Shown here piece by piece: positions 1 through 11,277 of a stretch of 64,000 nt of DNA (position 1 is the stretch's first letter; every line of letters begins with the position of its first letter). The translations under genes and the position numbers were made by a program. The stretch covers positions 23,575,541-23,639,540 of the forward strand of contig CM034241.1 in NCBI GenBank assembly GCA_019916065.1, written 5' to 3'. The notes below the pieces were generated by a model. The model was not told the origin of the DNA and searched no databases. It saw only the letters and a list, made by a program, of their open reading frames with translations. This DNA is from Vitellaria paradoxa (Eukaryota > Streptophyta > Magnoliopsida > Ericales > Sapotaceae).

Positions 1-144
1 AATAGATAGCTAAAAGAAAAAGTTAACTTTTCTTTACTTCCCAAACTTAACCCAAGAAAACAACAATAAGTTCTAATCAAATCAATCAACAGAATATTTA
101 ACTGATATAAATTGTAAGGACAGTAAATTAAGGGAGAGGCTCAC

Positions 145-409
145 AAGAAGGCTGAAGCCTGTGACATTGGTCAGAGAAGTGGCTATGGCGACACTTGAGA
201 GGGAGAGCTGTCCAAGGTGTCCTACCATTCACTGATACTACTTGCAAGAGGTACTGCATTACAGAGACTAGCACCATTGGTATTGCTATGAAACTCAACT
301 TCTTCAGCTCCTGTACTAGGGACTTCCATCTCCTCTCCTCCCTCTCTACCACTGTCCCTTCTTCCATGTCCTCCTTTTCTTCTCCAGCACTTATGAAGGA
401 ATGTATCAT
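145..409 (-). pseudogene. MATE (DETOXIFICATION-type) transporter, first exon fragment with frameshift
   Basis: The minus-strand reading matches the N-terminus of plant MATE multidrug/toxin efflux carriers: a charged cytosolic lead, then a first membrane helix of the form LSFIAIPMVLVSVMQYLLQ followed by VVSV. After VVSV (near 228-230) the reading frame shifts. The expected continuation (MVGHLGQLSLSSVAIATSL, then TNVTGFSLL) is present in another frame, so about two bases appear to be lost. A possible splice donor (GTGAGC) follows the GFSLL codons at 144. The start may be 409 or the internal Met at 367, which resembles other family N-termini better. The rest of the gene would lie beyond the left edge, so I cannot tell whether this is a whole pseudogene, a lone exon remnant or a sequencing error. 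Family assignment is fairly secure; functionality is doubtful. Confidence 0.7.
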
Positions 410-1496
410 TTATTTACATATTGGGCTTAACGTGGGAAACGACTGGACTTTTGCAAGATGCCTGCTTGCAGGCATATAGATAAGATTGGATACGCTGCAT
501 TTTGATTAGTATGTAGTATTGATATGTTTTAAACTATGTATGATAGAAAGGGATGTGTCATATCTATTGGGGCATCCACTTGTGCATTAAAAAAAATTCT
601 CGCCAGCTGTTTGCGTTACATGTAAGTTGACATTATTAACTTAAAAAGGAAATACTTTTCATCAAAAAAAATATAACGAAAGTGAATTCAAAATGTTGTG
701 ACAATGATGAAATTATAATTAAAATATCTTATATGAGTTTATTATAATTAAATGACAACCGCACTGTATTCTACTGATCTTTTTCTTTGGTTGAATTACT
801 AAATTCCTTTTATTATTGAAATTTCATGTTTAAAAAATAAACATAAAAAATTGTAGAAACAAATTGATTTTTTATTGATTTTTGAAGGTTGAATTACAAT
901 CTCTGACAGAAATAGTTATCTAATTCTTCTTTCTTTTCAAAGAATTTTACTCTTACCTTCAAAAAAATAATTCTTTGATTCTTCTCTTCAAAATCTAAAG
1001 CATGAGTGCTTAGACTTGATTTAATGATATCGAATCAACATTTGTTTTCAAATCTTGCCCAAATCTAGATAATCTTGAATCAACACTTGATCTCAATAAT
1101 GCTTAAAACTTAATCTCAAATCTCAAATCTTGATAATACTTAAACTTGATCTCAAATCTTATGATGATCTCAAATCTTGATGATTTCAAATCAACGTGTT
1201 GAATCTACTTGTTGATCCAAGAGAATTCAATGAGAGTCTTTTTATTTGCAAAAAGAATGTTATTTTCTCTTTGACAGTGACCTATTTATATATGTAAAAG
1301 AAAATCACAATAAAATTAACTTCTTAAGATAATTATCTCATTATTTATATATTTACAAGAGACAAAAATCAAGGATTAAGATAATATTATACTTATTGAA
1401 TAATTATCACTTATTTATTTTTTAAGAGAAAATTTAAGATGTATTAATTATCTTTAACAATAGATCCTACCAACAAGTGGCTTAATTGATCAAATT

Positions 1497-1738
1497 AGGC
1501 ATCGTTTGGGATTCAAAGAACTAATTGATTTATAGTTAATTGGCTTATTTACCAATTTGTAAATGACAAATTTACCCTCTTACATTTTAATCTTTTTTAA
1601 ACATTCAAGAGTAAAAATGTCAAATTAACCAAAATTAAAATCACACTTAAAATAAAAAAAAGCACTTCCTAACACAAAAGTAGCTGGATTAACTAGCTAA
1701 AAATAAAACAGCTACTTTCTTCCTAAACCAGCCTTAAT
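1497..1738. repeat. Short MITE-like element
   Basis: About 240 bp of AT-rich DNA bounded by imperfect inverted ends: aggcatcgtttggga on the left, and ttcctaaaccagcct on the right, whose complement is aggctggtttaggaa. No clear target-site duplication was found. It has no coding capacity. The call rests on the inverted ends only. Confidence 0.3.
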
Positions 1739-2098
1739 CTCGTGATTGCATCACTTTACACGCATGTGGTTCATCTTTTCTTAAAATTCTTTACAATACA
1801 ATTGATTTATCATTTAATTAGATTTTTATTTGATACTAAGAGTATTTGATTTGATCAAAATTCGTACCTACAAATGCTCCTTGAAACTTTATTACGTACC
1901 CTTGCAGAAAAAGTCAAGAAGTGAACAGGTCTGAACTTTTGCAAAAGAAAATTCCCACGACTAGAACAAAATTTCAATGTTTTGCTAGCTGTCAATCTCT
2001 TTTTTTTTTTTTAATTAGGAAATAAAAATTTAGTAATAATTTCCTATTGAATTTGGCTTTGTTTTGAATTTCAAAGAAGCCACGCCTTATCTTAGACT

Positions 2099-2280
2099 CC
2101 GTTTAGTTTGTTATAAAGTTCTGAAAATATCATTTCGTTTGATTTATTATAAAGTTCTAAAATATCTAAAAGTCTCTGAAAATATTTAAAGTTATTTACT
2201 AAAAGTTATTCAATTTTATCTCGCTGTATAATTAACGAATTTATAATTTATCTCACTTTTCATCTCGCTCTAAACACACT
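2099..2280. repeat. Copy A of a dispersed AT-rich MITE-like family
   Basis: The element starts with a GTTTAGTTTG-like end, ends with CTAAACACAC, and carries a core resembling aattaacgaatttataattt followed by TATCTCAC (2231-2255). The same core and ends recur at about 16171-16318, 16484-16640, 17835-17980 and 28178-28348, in both orientations. Confidence 0.45.
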
Positions 2281-3488
2281 ATTAAATAGATGGATGAACA
2301 GAATCTGACTGAGTCCACACTCGTGATTGATTTGAGCGATCATCCAAACTTCAATCTTAACTAAAAATTAAAGCTGTAATGATGGTGGGACATCACTTTG
2401 AAAGTTTACTATGATTAACTTATTACAATTCACATATCTTCAAAACTCATAATTCTAGTATGATTGAATTTAAAACTTACCTTTTCTTGGACAATTTAAT
2501 TTAATTACAATTTATTTTCTTAAGATTTGATCAAAAATTTGTCAATTCGTACCCTTAATTATAAAAAGTTCAAATCGTAATTAAAATAGAATTTAATTAT
2601 GCCTGTATAAAGAACTCTCCATCAATTCTTTTCTCGAATTTAAAACAATCCCTGGTGAAATGATGCAGAGCGAACATCGAATTCTTCTTTCCGCTGGCAA
2701 GACAGAGCAAATTTTTTTTTTTTTTTTTTTTTTCCTTAGGATGCGACATAAGTTTTGTTACTTCAGTGCAGCAAGAAGCAAACGTAGAACACTCGTGATG
2801 ATTGACATTTGACTGCTATGAGTTTATTAGGCATCTCAATGCAGTGAGGTAATTGGCTTATAAATTCTTTAATTCTTAATGTTTTTTATCTTCAAAGAAT
2901 CAATCTTCAATTTACATCTTTATCATGATGAATAATTGTAACCCACTGTATTCACATCTTCGTGCCACTGTATTTTTAAATAAATATTTTTTAGTGATTT
3001 TGAATCTATAATAATTTATTATGTTAAATTGCACAAATTTATGATAAAATCTTGATTAAAACTAATAAAAATATTTACATAGTTCTTTGTAATAATTAGT
3101 ACCAAATTTGTGAACTAAAATCTATAAACACAAACATAACCTAAAAGGATTATATGGAAAAACTTCTAAAACAGAGAATATTGGGCTTGTAATTGGTGAA
3201 CTTGCGCCTTAGAATTAATGCAAGGCATTGAGTACCAAGGCAGAGAATTTGTCGGGGAATAGTAACTAGTTGTCTTTAATTTTCTTGGTGATCGATCAAA
3301 ATTGAAGATTTCCTTCCTTTCCAAGGCGAATTACCTCCATGAGTCCCCCAACAACAGGTCTGGGTGATGGCACCTATCAGCTACTTTTAACTCCCTGACA
3401 TATGCATAATACAGAGGCAAGTCGAAGGGATCCACTTTTTTCTGCACTGACCTTTCCCTACTATAGAATTAAAATCAGATATACATAC

Positions 3489-4376
3489 TGTTGGGCATAT
3501 AATACTAAAGCTGTACTCTTGCCGAACAGGTTTAGTCTGGTGCCACGTGGCGTGGTGCCGAGCAAATTCACATAAGCCACTTAGCCACTTGCCGAGCACG
3601 TTCCGTTTGGACACGTGGCATCCGCCGAACAACTGATTATTGGCACGAGGGTTCCACGTGAGTGTTATACGTGAGTACACGATTTAGAGTTAGTGCTCCA
3701 AAGAGTACCCTGAATCTCGACATCAATAAACAATGTATAACCACGTGGCTATAGCCGAGGAATCTAGTTTGCTCGGCCTATATGTCGATGGCCAGTAAAT
3801 GTCAAACTAGGGCCCACAGCCTTTAAAGAAGGCTCATGACCATAAATGCACCTTAGTTAGGATTGAACTAGGTACTTGTCTCTGGAGATGTAACTAAATC
3901 GGTCTATCTCGTTACGATTCGGTGGCTGATGCGACAAGAAGACAGTATGACCCTGAAATTCAGGTTGTAATGCCGTGTTAAACCACCAGAAGCATTAAAT
4001 GAAAGGCACGGTGTATTTATGAGGGGTCTGAGGCATTAAATGAAGGGGAAGGGCATTTAAAGCAAGAGTGTAAAAGAGGAACACGGCAGTGTGCGTAATG
4101 TCGAGTCATAGGTATGCTGTAATCATTACTCAGACCACTATATATGGATATACTACTGAATCACAGAGGTAAGCTGACTATTGCCAACTTAAACTTTGAC
4201 TCCTTTATTTCCATAAAACTTCTTTTGAGCGACTTGCTGACTTAATCATCGGAGGGTTTTCCGGCCTGAGACCTCCCTCCGGCCGTCACCTTTCTTTCTG
4301 TCTTTGTTCGGCAGGTCGGCGATTGCATTTCCGGTTGGCGTGGTCAGCAGTTCCGGCGGTAATTTCTTGCCGAACA
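3489..4376 (+). repeat. 5' LTR of gypsy element 1 (888 bp)
   Basis: Begins TGTTGGGC and ends CCGAACA, giving TG...CA ends with near-perfect short inverted termini. Four perfect CACGTG G-boxes lie in the U3 part (3544-3549, 3612-3617, 3655-3660, 3742-3747). A TATA-like CTATATATGG lies at 4138-4147, so transcription would start near 4170. The LTR is immediately followed by the PBS. Confidence 0.93.
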
Positions 4377-4378
4377 TT

Positions 4379-4396
4379 TGGCGCCCACCGTGGGGC
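4379..4396 (+). other. Primer-binding site of gypsy element 1
   Basis: TGGCGCCCACCGTGGGGC begins two bases after the 5' LTR. The TGGCGCC start and the position right after the LTR are those of a tRNA primer-binding site in plant gypsy elements. I did not assign the tRNA species. Confidence 0.75.
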
Positions 4397-4472
4397 TCGT
4401 TGTCTAGCCCATCATCGTGTTCACTAGCTTTTTTCTTGTTTCTTTGTTAAGTCTCCAGTATTTGTCCACATA

Positions 4473-6220
4473 ATGACTTCAGGAGGAAACACTACCCCAC
4501 CACCATCTCCACGGGCAGGAGACACTTCCACTCCTGCCAAAACTAAAGGGAGTGCGTTGGTTATCCGGACTCCAGGTCTGGAGTCCGCCCGAAAAGAAAA
4601 ACGGAGGATCCTCAGGTACTGAAACGGAGAGAAGAGCTGATGGCTAAGGCCAGTGAAAAGCAGGCAGAACTGGAGGAGATTCTGCTGGAATTGAGTAAGG
4701 AAAAGGGAAAACCCCCTGCTAGCCATACTGCTGATTCTGGTCAATCCGACTCGGAATCTGATGAAGTTACGATGCTCTTTACGAGGACCCCACTGATGAG
4801 GATGACGGGGACACCCATGAACAGAAGGAGGTGCGCTCTCGCTCGCGACGTGATGTCTCTCCTTCCGGAAGGACTCGCGCCGTGCTAAACCGGTCGCAAA
4901 ACGTGACGTGAGATCCGATGTTGACGCGCCCATCAAAGCGCATCACCAAAGGAATTCCTCAAAAAAGATGCTGGAGGCGCACTCAGAGGAGGCGGATAGC
5001 TCGGACCAAGAAGAGCTAACCTTAAAGCGTAAGAAAGCGGGAAAGGCAAAGATGGAAGACTGGGGGCAAGCAGAGGAATGGAGTGCTCAGGGCCAGAGCA
5101 CACGAATGATGGCAAGGAAAGCCTTGGGGCGAATCTCTGCCTCCCCATTCGTCGATGAAATAATTGATGCGGAGCCTCCGGAGAAATTCCAAACTCCGAG
5201 GCTTAATCTCTACGATGGGAGAACTGACCCCCTGGCCCACTACCGTCATTACATGCAGGCCATGACATTATGGAACAGTAACGACCACCTCATGTGCAAA
5301 GTATTCCCTTCTAGTTTGGGGGATACAGCGCTTCAGTGGTTCCATAAACTGCCCCCTGGCAGTATTCAGTGTTGGCAGCAACTGGCGGAGGAGTTCGTTA
5401 CCCGGTTTCTGGCTAACACAAAACAGCCTAAAACCGCTGACGCTCTCCTCACAATGAAAAGAAAGTCCGGGGAATCATTGAGAGATTATTCCCGCCGTTA
5501 CCTGGAGCTCTACAATGAGGTGGGAGAATGCTCGGAGCAATTGGCGGTCACCTCGTTCAAATTGGGGTTGCGGAAGGAGGATAGGCTGTGGCTCTCCTTG
5601 ACCAAAAAGCCAGCAGCCAACATGTCGATCTTATGTGCGAATCGAGAAGTACGCCAAGGTGGAGGACGAGACACAGCCGGCCGAGCAGAAAGAAAGGAGA
5701 TCCCAGGGCCAGACAAGAAGAAAAGACGGGGAGACGGCCGCCGATTCATTGACGAGGGGAAGTCAGTCTTCGAAGCGGTCAATACGGTGTTCAAAGAGCC
5801 AATCTTCAAGATCCTTCCCCAAATAAAAAATAGGGCCATATTTCAGATGGCCCGGAAAGCTGCCGGATTTCCCTGGAAAGGAGGAATTCCAAAAACACTA
5901 CTTACTGGCGCGTATCATCAAGACAAGAGGGCATCGCACCGGAGCCCTGCCGGTCGCTACGACATCATCTGGAAGAATTGGTGCGCAGAGGCCACCCTTA
6001 AAGAGTTCGTCGACGAGGGCAGAACTAGAGAAGCAGCCCCGCAGGATAGAGAGCCAAGGAGGCAACGGGAAGAGACTGCCGAAGAGGAGGCAGCCGAAGA
6101 GGTTCAACCCCCACCAAGGGCCAGGGGCGCGCAGAGATGTCCCGAGACCTGCAGTCATCCCACGTGATTCATATGGAGCGGCGACCCCAGAGTGTCCATC
6201 AATCATGCCCTAATCCACCA
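4473..6220 (+). pseudogene. gag of gypsy element 1 (frameshifted)
   Basis: The gag precursor starts at ATG 4473 (MTSGGNTTPPPSPRAGD). It shifts frame near 4605 into a charged segment, then continues into the retrotransposon gag core (roughly 5150-5620: DEI.DAEPPEKFQTPRL, LYDGRTDPLAHY, ALQWFHKLPPGSI, EEFVTRF). Another shift lies near 5630, after which the reading alternates between frames to about 6200. No intact CCHC zinc knuckle can be read in a single frame, although an EFVDEGRTREAA-type segment downstream of the knuckle position survives. The product would form the virus-like particle; here it is broken. Confidence 0.85.
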
Positions 6221-6249
6221 AAGTAAAGAAATCTTGGGCGTCGCGGGTC

Positions 6250-6836
6250 AGCCGAACAAGCGCCCAAGGACAGCCGCCATGGAGGAAATCACTTTTCATG
6301 AAGACGAACATCCTAGTGTTCAGCTTGCCACACAATGATGCCCTGGTGGTCACTCTGGGCATGTTCAATTCAGAAGTAAGAAGAATCCTGATAGATGCAG
6401 GAAGCTCAACAGAAGTTATGTTCCTGAGCTTATTTAAGAAGCTCGGATTAACTGAAGAAGATCTGGAACCGGCAGAATGCCCGCTCATAGGATTCAATTC
6501 TGCTCCTGTCTGGCCTCTGGGCAGAGTCGTCATTCCTGTCCGCTGTGGGTCCGGTGGAGCAAGAGGTTGAGTTCACTGTTGTGGATTCCCCCTCTTCCTA
6601 CAACGCTATAGTAGGAGATCTGTGGATTCACGCTCTGAGGACGGTCCCTTCAACCTACCACAGGTGCTGAAGTTCCCCTATTGCGGGGAAGTGATTTCTA
6701 TTTTGGGGGATCAGAATATCTCCCAAAAGTGCTTCTCTGCAGCCCTAAAATCCAAAACGATCCCCGAACAAGTCCAACTGGCGAAACTACCCGAGGACAC
6801 ACCAAAGATCGATGATGTCGTGGCGATCCGCAGATG
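6250..6836 (+). pseudogene. Aspartic protease region of gypsy element 1 (frameshifted)
   Basis: This retropepsin-like segment processes Gag-Pol in intact elements. The active-site region reads ILIDAGSSTEVMF (about 6388-6426), with D-A-G where D-S/T-G is usual. The family landmark SPSSYNAIVGDLW follows in another frame near 6590-6625, showing a frameshift around 6545-6560. The C-terminal part (6622-6836) matches the PR-RT linker. A further shift lies just upstream, around 6290. Confidence 0.8.
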
Positions 6837-6989
6837 AAAGCCACAGAGGGCTTGGAGAAATATCAAATTGGCCGGTTGAGGATGATAGATTCTTCCTGAT
6901 CGGCGCTAACCTGAGCGCCGAGGGAGAAACTAGAGCTAACCGAGATGCTCCTTGAAGAATATTGGAACGTCGCCTGGACTCCACACGAA

Positions 6990-8370
6990 ATGCCTGGCAT
7001 TTCCCCCGAAGTCATGACTCATAAGTTAAATGTGAATCCGGAGGTAAAGCCTGTGGTACAAAAAGCCAGTGCGATCAGCTCTCCAACACGCAGAAGCTGT
7101 CATTGAGGAGGCTCGGCCGACTGTTAGAGCGGAGGCCATTCGGGAAGTCTCGTACCCGGAGTGGTTAGCTAATACGGTCCGTGGTCAAGAAGAAGAATGG
7201 GAAGTGGAGAGTCTGCGTAGACTACACAGACCTGAACAAGGGCCTGCCCTAAGGATCCATTCCCCCTGCCAAAGATCGACCAACTCGTTGATTCGACTGC
7301 TGGATGTTCCAGGATGCCGGTTCCTGGACGCTTATAGGGGATATCACCAAATCCCTATGTTCGGCCCCGAGTGAGGAGAAAACTTCTTTCATAACCCCCC
7401 GAGGCATATACTGTTACAGAGTTATGCCATTCGGGCTAAAGAACGCTGGAGCCACCTATCAACGGCTGGTTACGAAAATATTCAAAAAAAAACCTCGGAC
7501 AGACGATGGAGGTCTACATTGATGATATGGTGGTGAAAAGCAAGGACGCCGAACACACATCTCCAACATCTCCAACATGTTTTCTCTACCCTTGATCACT
7601 ATGGGTTAAAATTAAATGCTGCCAAGTGTGCCTTCGGAGTTGGCTCAGGTAAATTTTTTGGGCCACTTGGTGAGCAGAAGGGGAATTGAGGCTGATCCCG
7701 AGCAAATACGTGCCATCCAATCTGTTTCACCCCCGCGCACTAAAAAGGAGGTACAGAAGCTCACAGGGATGGTGGGCGGCACTCACCGGTTTATTAGCAG
7801 ATCATCCGACAAGTGCCAGCCATTCTTTAGACTGCTCAAAGGGGCCAATAAAGATGCAATGGGATGCTGAGGCGGATACGGCACTTGAAAAGCTTAAGAA
7901 TACCTGACAACTGTCCCAATATTGTCAACAACCACGCAGCCGGGGGATATTTGGGCAGCTATAGCTGGCAGTCTCAGAGCATGCGAGTCAGTGTCCGTCT
8001 TGCTGAGAGAGGAACAAGGGAAGCAGCATCCAATTTACTATGTTGAGGCAAAACAATGCAAGGAGCAGAGACCAATATCTGCCCCTAGAGAAGTTGACCT
8101 TGGCACTAATAATGGCATCCAGGAAGCTAGCCCATTATTTCCATGCACATACCATTCAAGTTTGTCAACCGATCAGCCAATTGGCCATGTTTTAAAGAGG
8201 GGCTGATGTATCGGGCCGACTACAAAGTGGGCAGTTTCCCTTGGTGCATTCGACATAAAGTTCATCCCAAGAACCGCGATAAAGGCTCAAGGTCCTGCCG
8301 ATTTTGTAGCGGAATTTTCCACACGAGCCCTGTGTCAGACAAAAAGAAGCATGGCATGTTGAAATAAAGT
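6990..8370 (+). pseudogene. Reverse transcriptase and RNase H of gypsy element 1 (frameshifted)
   Basis: RT landmarks are readable across frames: YPEWLANTV (about 7162), [16 protein letters not shown] (about 7321), [20 protein letters not shown] (7396 onward) and the catalytic YIDD at 7515-7526. A frameshift lies at the A-run near 7480-7491, just before YIDD. The RT connection and RNase H follow (KTKKEVQKLTGM near 7745, then ALEKLK and REEQGKQHPIYYV at about 8010-8045), with more shifts around 7780, 7900 and 8060. It would copy element RNA into DNA in an intact copy. Confidence 0.88.
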
Positions 8371-8394
8371 GCTGCCCCCGGCCAAACATAATAA

Positions 8395-8808
8395 TGCCGA
8401 ACCAAACTTGGCAAATCGAGTTGATGGATCTTCGACTAGAAAAGGAGGCGGCGTAGGCATAGTTCTGACTCCACCCAGAAGGGATTCAATAGAATATGGC
8501 AATAAAAACTCGAGTTCGAAGTCACTAATATGAGGCGGAGTATGAAGCCTTCCTGGCTGGACTTGACATCGCTCGGCACGGTTGATGGCGGATGATATTG
8601 TAATAAGGACTGACCTCTCAGTTGGTTGCTAACCAGCTAAAGGGTGAGTATATGGCTAGAAGTGAAAAGATGGCAGAGTATTTAGAAGCAGCAAAGAAGA
8701 GAATTGAAGGCTTTAACAAAGCTAGCGTAGAGCTCATTGGCAGGGATCATAATGCTCACGCTGACGCACTTGCAACGCTAGCCGCCTCCCTCCCGAATAA
8801 GGCTAGCT
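8395..8808 (+). pseudogene. Second (archaeal-type) RNase H domain of gypsy element 1
   Basis: Between RNase H and integrase there is another RNase H-like domain: a VDGSSTRKGGGVGIVLTPP start near 8422 and, in frame from 8622, LKGEYMARSEKMAEYLEAAK then a HNAHADALATLAA end. An extra aRNH here is a hallmark of the Tat lineage and the main reason for that classification. The segment 8480-8620 is frameshifted. Confidence 0.75.
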
Positions 8809-8959
8809 AACCAGGTCTTCATGGAAGTCATAAAAAGGCCGAGCATAACGAAAGACGTAGAGGTAATGTGTGCTGACCAGCCCCATCTTGGATGGATCCA
8901 ATCATCACTTACTTGTAAGGACGGAACACTTCCCGTAGACAAGACAGAAGCGAAGAAAC

Positions 8960-10129
8960 TAAGAATAAAAGCCTGCCAGGTTTGGGCTGTCTCCTGACCA
9001 GAAGTTATACAAAAAGTCATTCACAGGCCCCTATCTTCTCTGTGTTCATCCCGATAAAGTGCAAGACTTTCTTTACGAGCTTCATGAAGGTGTCTGTGGA
9101 GCACATACTGGGGGCAGATCACTGGCGCACCGAGCAATTACTCAAGGGTATTGGTGGCCGAAGATGGGATATGACGCTCAGGCCCTATGTTCGGGAGATG
9201 CAAGAAATGTCAGAAGTTCGCTCCCATTCCTCACACAGCCAGCCCAGGAACTCAGCCCGCTTACCAGCCCTTGGCCGTATCGCTCAATGGGGACTTGATA
9301 TTGTGGGACCCTCTGCCTTCTGCTTCGGGAAATAGAAAGTTCTAGTGGTCGGCACCGACTACTTTACAAGTGGTGGAAGCAGAACCCCTAGCTCACATCA
9401 GAGATGCTGATACCATTCGATTTATTGGAAGAACATCATTACCAGGTATGGCATCCCTAGGACACTTATTTCCGACAATGGGACGCAATTTGACAGTGCC
9501 CCATTTAGGGAATATTGTTCTAGATATGGAATCAAGAATATTTACTCTACACCAGCTTACCCCCAAAGCAACGGTCAAGCCGAAGGCAACGAACAAAGTC
9601 ATTCTCAATGGGATTAAGAAAAGACTGGAAGCGGCAAAAGGAAGATGGGTGGATGAATTGCCATCAGTACTGTGGACCTACCGAACAACCCCTAGAAGAT
9701 CAACCGGAGAATCTCCATTCTCTCTGGCTTACGGTGTCGAAGCCGTCATACCCTTAGAAGTTGCCTCCCGAGCATCAGAACTCTATCATTTGACAGAGGG
9801 AGAATGATCAAGCTATGGGAATAAGCCTGGATCTAATCATGAAAGAAGGGAACTGGCAGCATTAAGGTTAGCCAACTACCAGCAAGAGAACAAGGAAGAA
9901 ATTTAATAAAGGGGTCAGACGCAGAGAATTCCGTACTGGCGATTGGGTACTGAGGAAATTGATGGGAAGCAGGAAAGATCAAACTGAAGGAAAGCTTGGA
10001 GCTAATTGGGAGGGACCATTCACCGTCTCTGAGGTGCTCGGCAATGGCGCCTACAAGTTAATTGACATGGAGGGAAAGCCAATCAAAAGACCGTGGAATA
10101 TAGCCCATCTAAAGTTGTACTATCATTAA
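8960..10129 (+). pseudogene. Integrase of gypsy element 1 (frameshifted)
   Basis: The zinc-binding N-terminus is readable (HEGVCGAHTGGRSLAHRA, then YWWPKM, about 9085-9165). The catalytic core landmarks are split over frames: W.LDIVGP near 9290, TDYFTSG/KWVEAEP near 9355-9390, a DNGT segment near 9476 and NGQAEA.NK near 9570-9595. From 9600 one frame is open (VDELPSVLWTYRTTPRRSTG, AYGVEAVIPLEV). A late segment (GDWVLRKLMGS, then WEGPFTV and LKLYYH) ends at TAA 10127-10129. No chromodomain is seen, as expected for Tat elements. An in-frame stop lies near 9333. Confidence 0.87.
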
Positions 10130-10333
10130 TTCTTTGTTTACATTTGTTGACTAAAGACTTTGGACGTTATTGAAAAGTAATTCTTTTTGCAAGGCAAAAG
10201 CAAACTCAAAAGCTGGAGATCACTCCCTGCTCAACAAAAAGACGCCACATCACTTTGGGTGGTGGCGTGGGAAAGAGCCATGCTCGGCTTCCCCGAGCAT
10301 TGGTACGGAAAGAATGCCCCATCTCCATCGATG

Positions 10334-10672
10334 TTGGCACATTCCTGGTTTATTTACTGACCAGGAAACGCTCTCTAGACTGAGATTCAATTCCTCAGTC
10401 TCCTGAAAAGAATTATCAAAAGAAGCCACGCTCGGCTTGCCCAGCGTTGGCACATTCCTGGTTTATTTACTGACCAGGAAACGCTCTCTAGACTGAGATT
10501 CAATTCCTCAGTCTCCTGAAAAGAATTATCAAAAGAAGCCACGCTCGGCTTGCCCAGCGTTGGCACATTCCTGGTTTATTTACTGACCAGGAAATGCTCT
10601 CTAGACTGAGATTCAATTCCTCAGTCTCCTGAAAAGAATTATCAAGAGAAATCCATGCTCGGTTTGCCGACC
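10334..10672 (+). repeat. Tandem array, three copies of a 113-bp unit, behind pol
   Basis: The unit starts ttggcacattcctggttta and repeats at 10334, 10447 and 10560 with exact 113-bp spacing. The third copy diverges at its end, and weaker related sequence flanks both sides (10280-10333, 10673-10800). It lies in the untranslated stretch between integrase and the antisense gene, a place where Tat-type elements often carry tandem repeats. Confidence 0.9.
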
Positions 10673-11277
10673 ATTGGTACAAAGAGAACCCACATCATTT
10701 CTGATGATGGCCCAATCTTGATTTATTCATCGACTAGAAATGATTTTTTAAATCAAGATTCGATTCCTTGATTTGTTAATTGGAAGCAAAAGAAGCATGT
10801 TCTAAAGAGCTCAGCGCCAGTATCATAAAGGTACACTTTTCCGATGCTCGGCATGAGATTAAAAGCGAAGATTTATCAGAAGGTAATTACCTCCTTTATT
10901 ATGAGAAAGAGGACTGCCGAACTTATCGAGGTATGTGAGATTTATTAAAGTTATGCCTCTTTAACAAAAGCTTGAAGTCATTTATGAAAAGCAATTATTA
11001 CATGAGCTTGTTACCTCTGAAGGGTTTACTATTTAAAGTATTTCTGTTAGAAGTTGTGGTTGCTCGGCAAAGTGGTACAAATATAGACACCATACATACT
11101 TCAATATAAAGCACAAAATATACAAACAGAGAGACAGATTGTCAATAGAAGACAATTCATGAGCTTTTATTACATGCCTCAGAGTACGGTTACAATACAT
11201 TTACATAACTATCATCAAAGAAGCTACACTAAATCTAAGCTGAGACATTAACATTTGTTGTAAGGGTTTGTAGCTAT

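Larger units (their letters stand above)
410..3488. other. AT-rich intergenic spacer
   Basis: No supportable gene. It holds an irregular cluster of short direct repeats around a 'cttgatctcaaatctt' motif (about 1010-1210), small MITE-like repeats listed separately, and a run of 22 T at 2712-2733. The short stretch 3180-3488 just before the LTR is less AT-rich but shows no recognisable protein. Confidence 0.6.

Noticed and set aside
3387..3680. Minus-strand frame crossing the 5' LTR edge, considered as the missing half of the pararetrovirus-like ORF
   Set aside because: Sequence left of 3489 does not continue the ORF that is cut at 15492, and two thirds of the frame lie inside the LTR.
4424..4936. 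170-codon minus-strand open frame opposite gag
   Set aside because: The plus strand carries clear gag sequence here; the minus frame has no family match and no splice or promoter context.
10334..10672. CRISPR-like array
   Set aside because: Units are contiguous 113-bp tandem repeats without spacers, in a plant retrotransposon.
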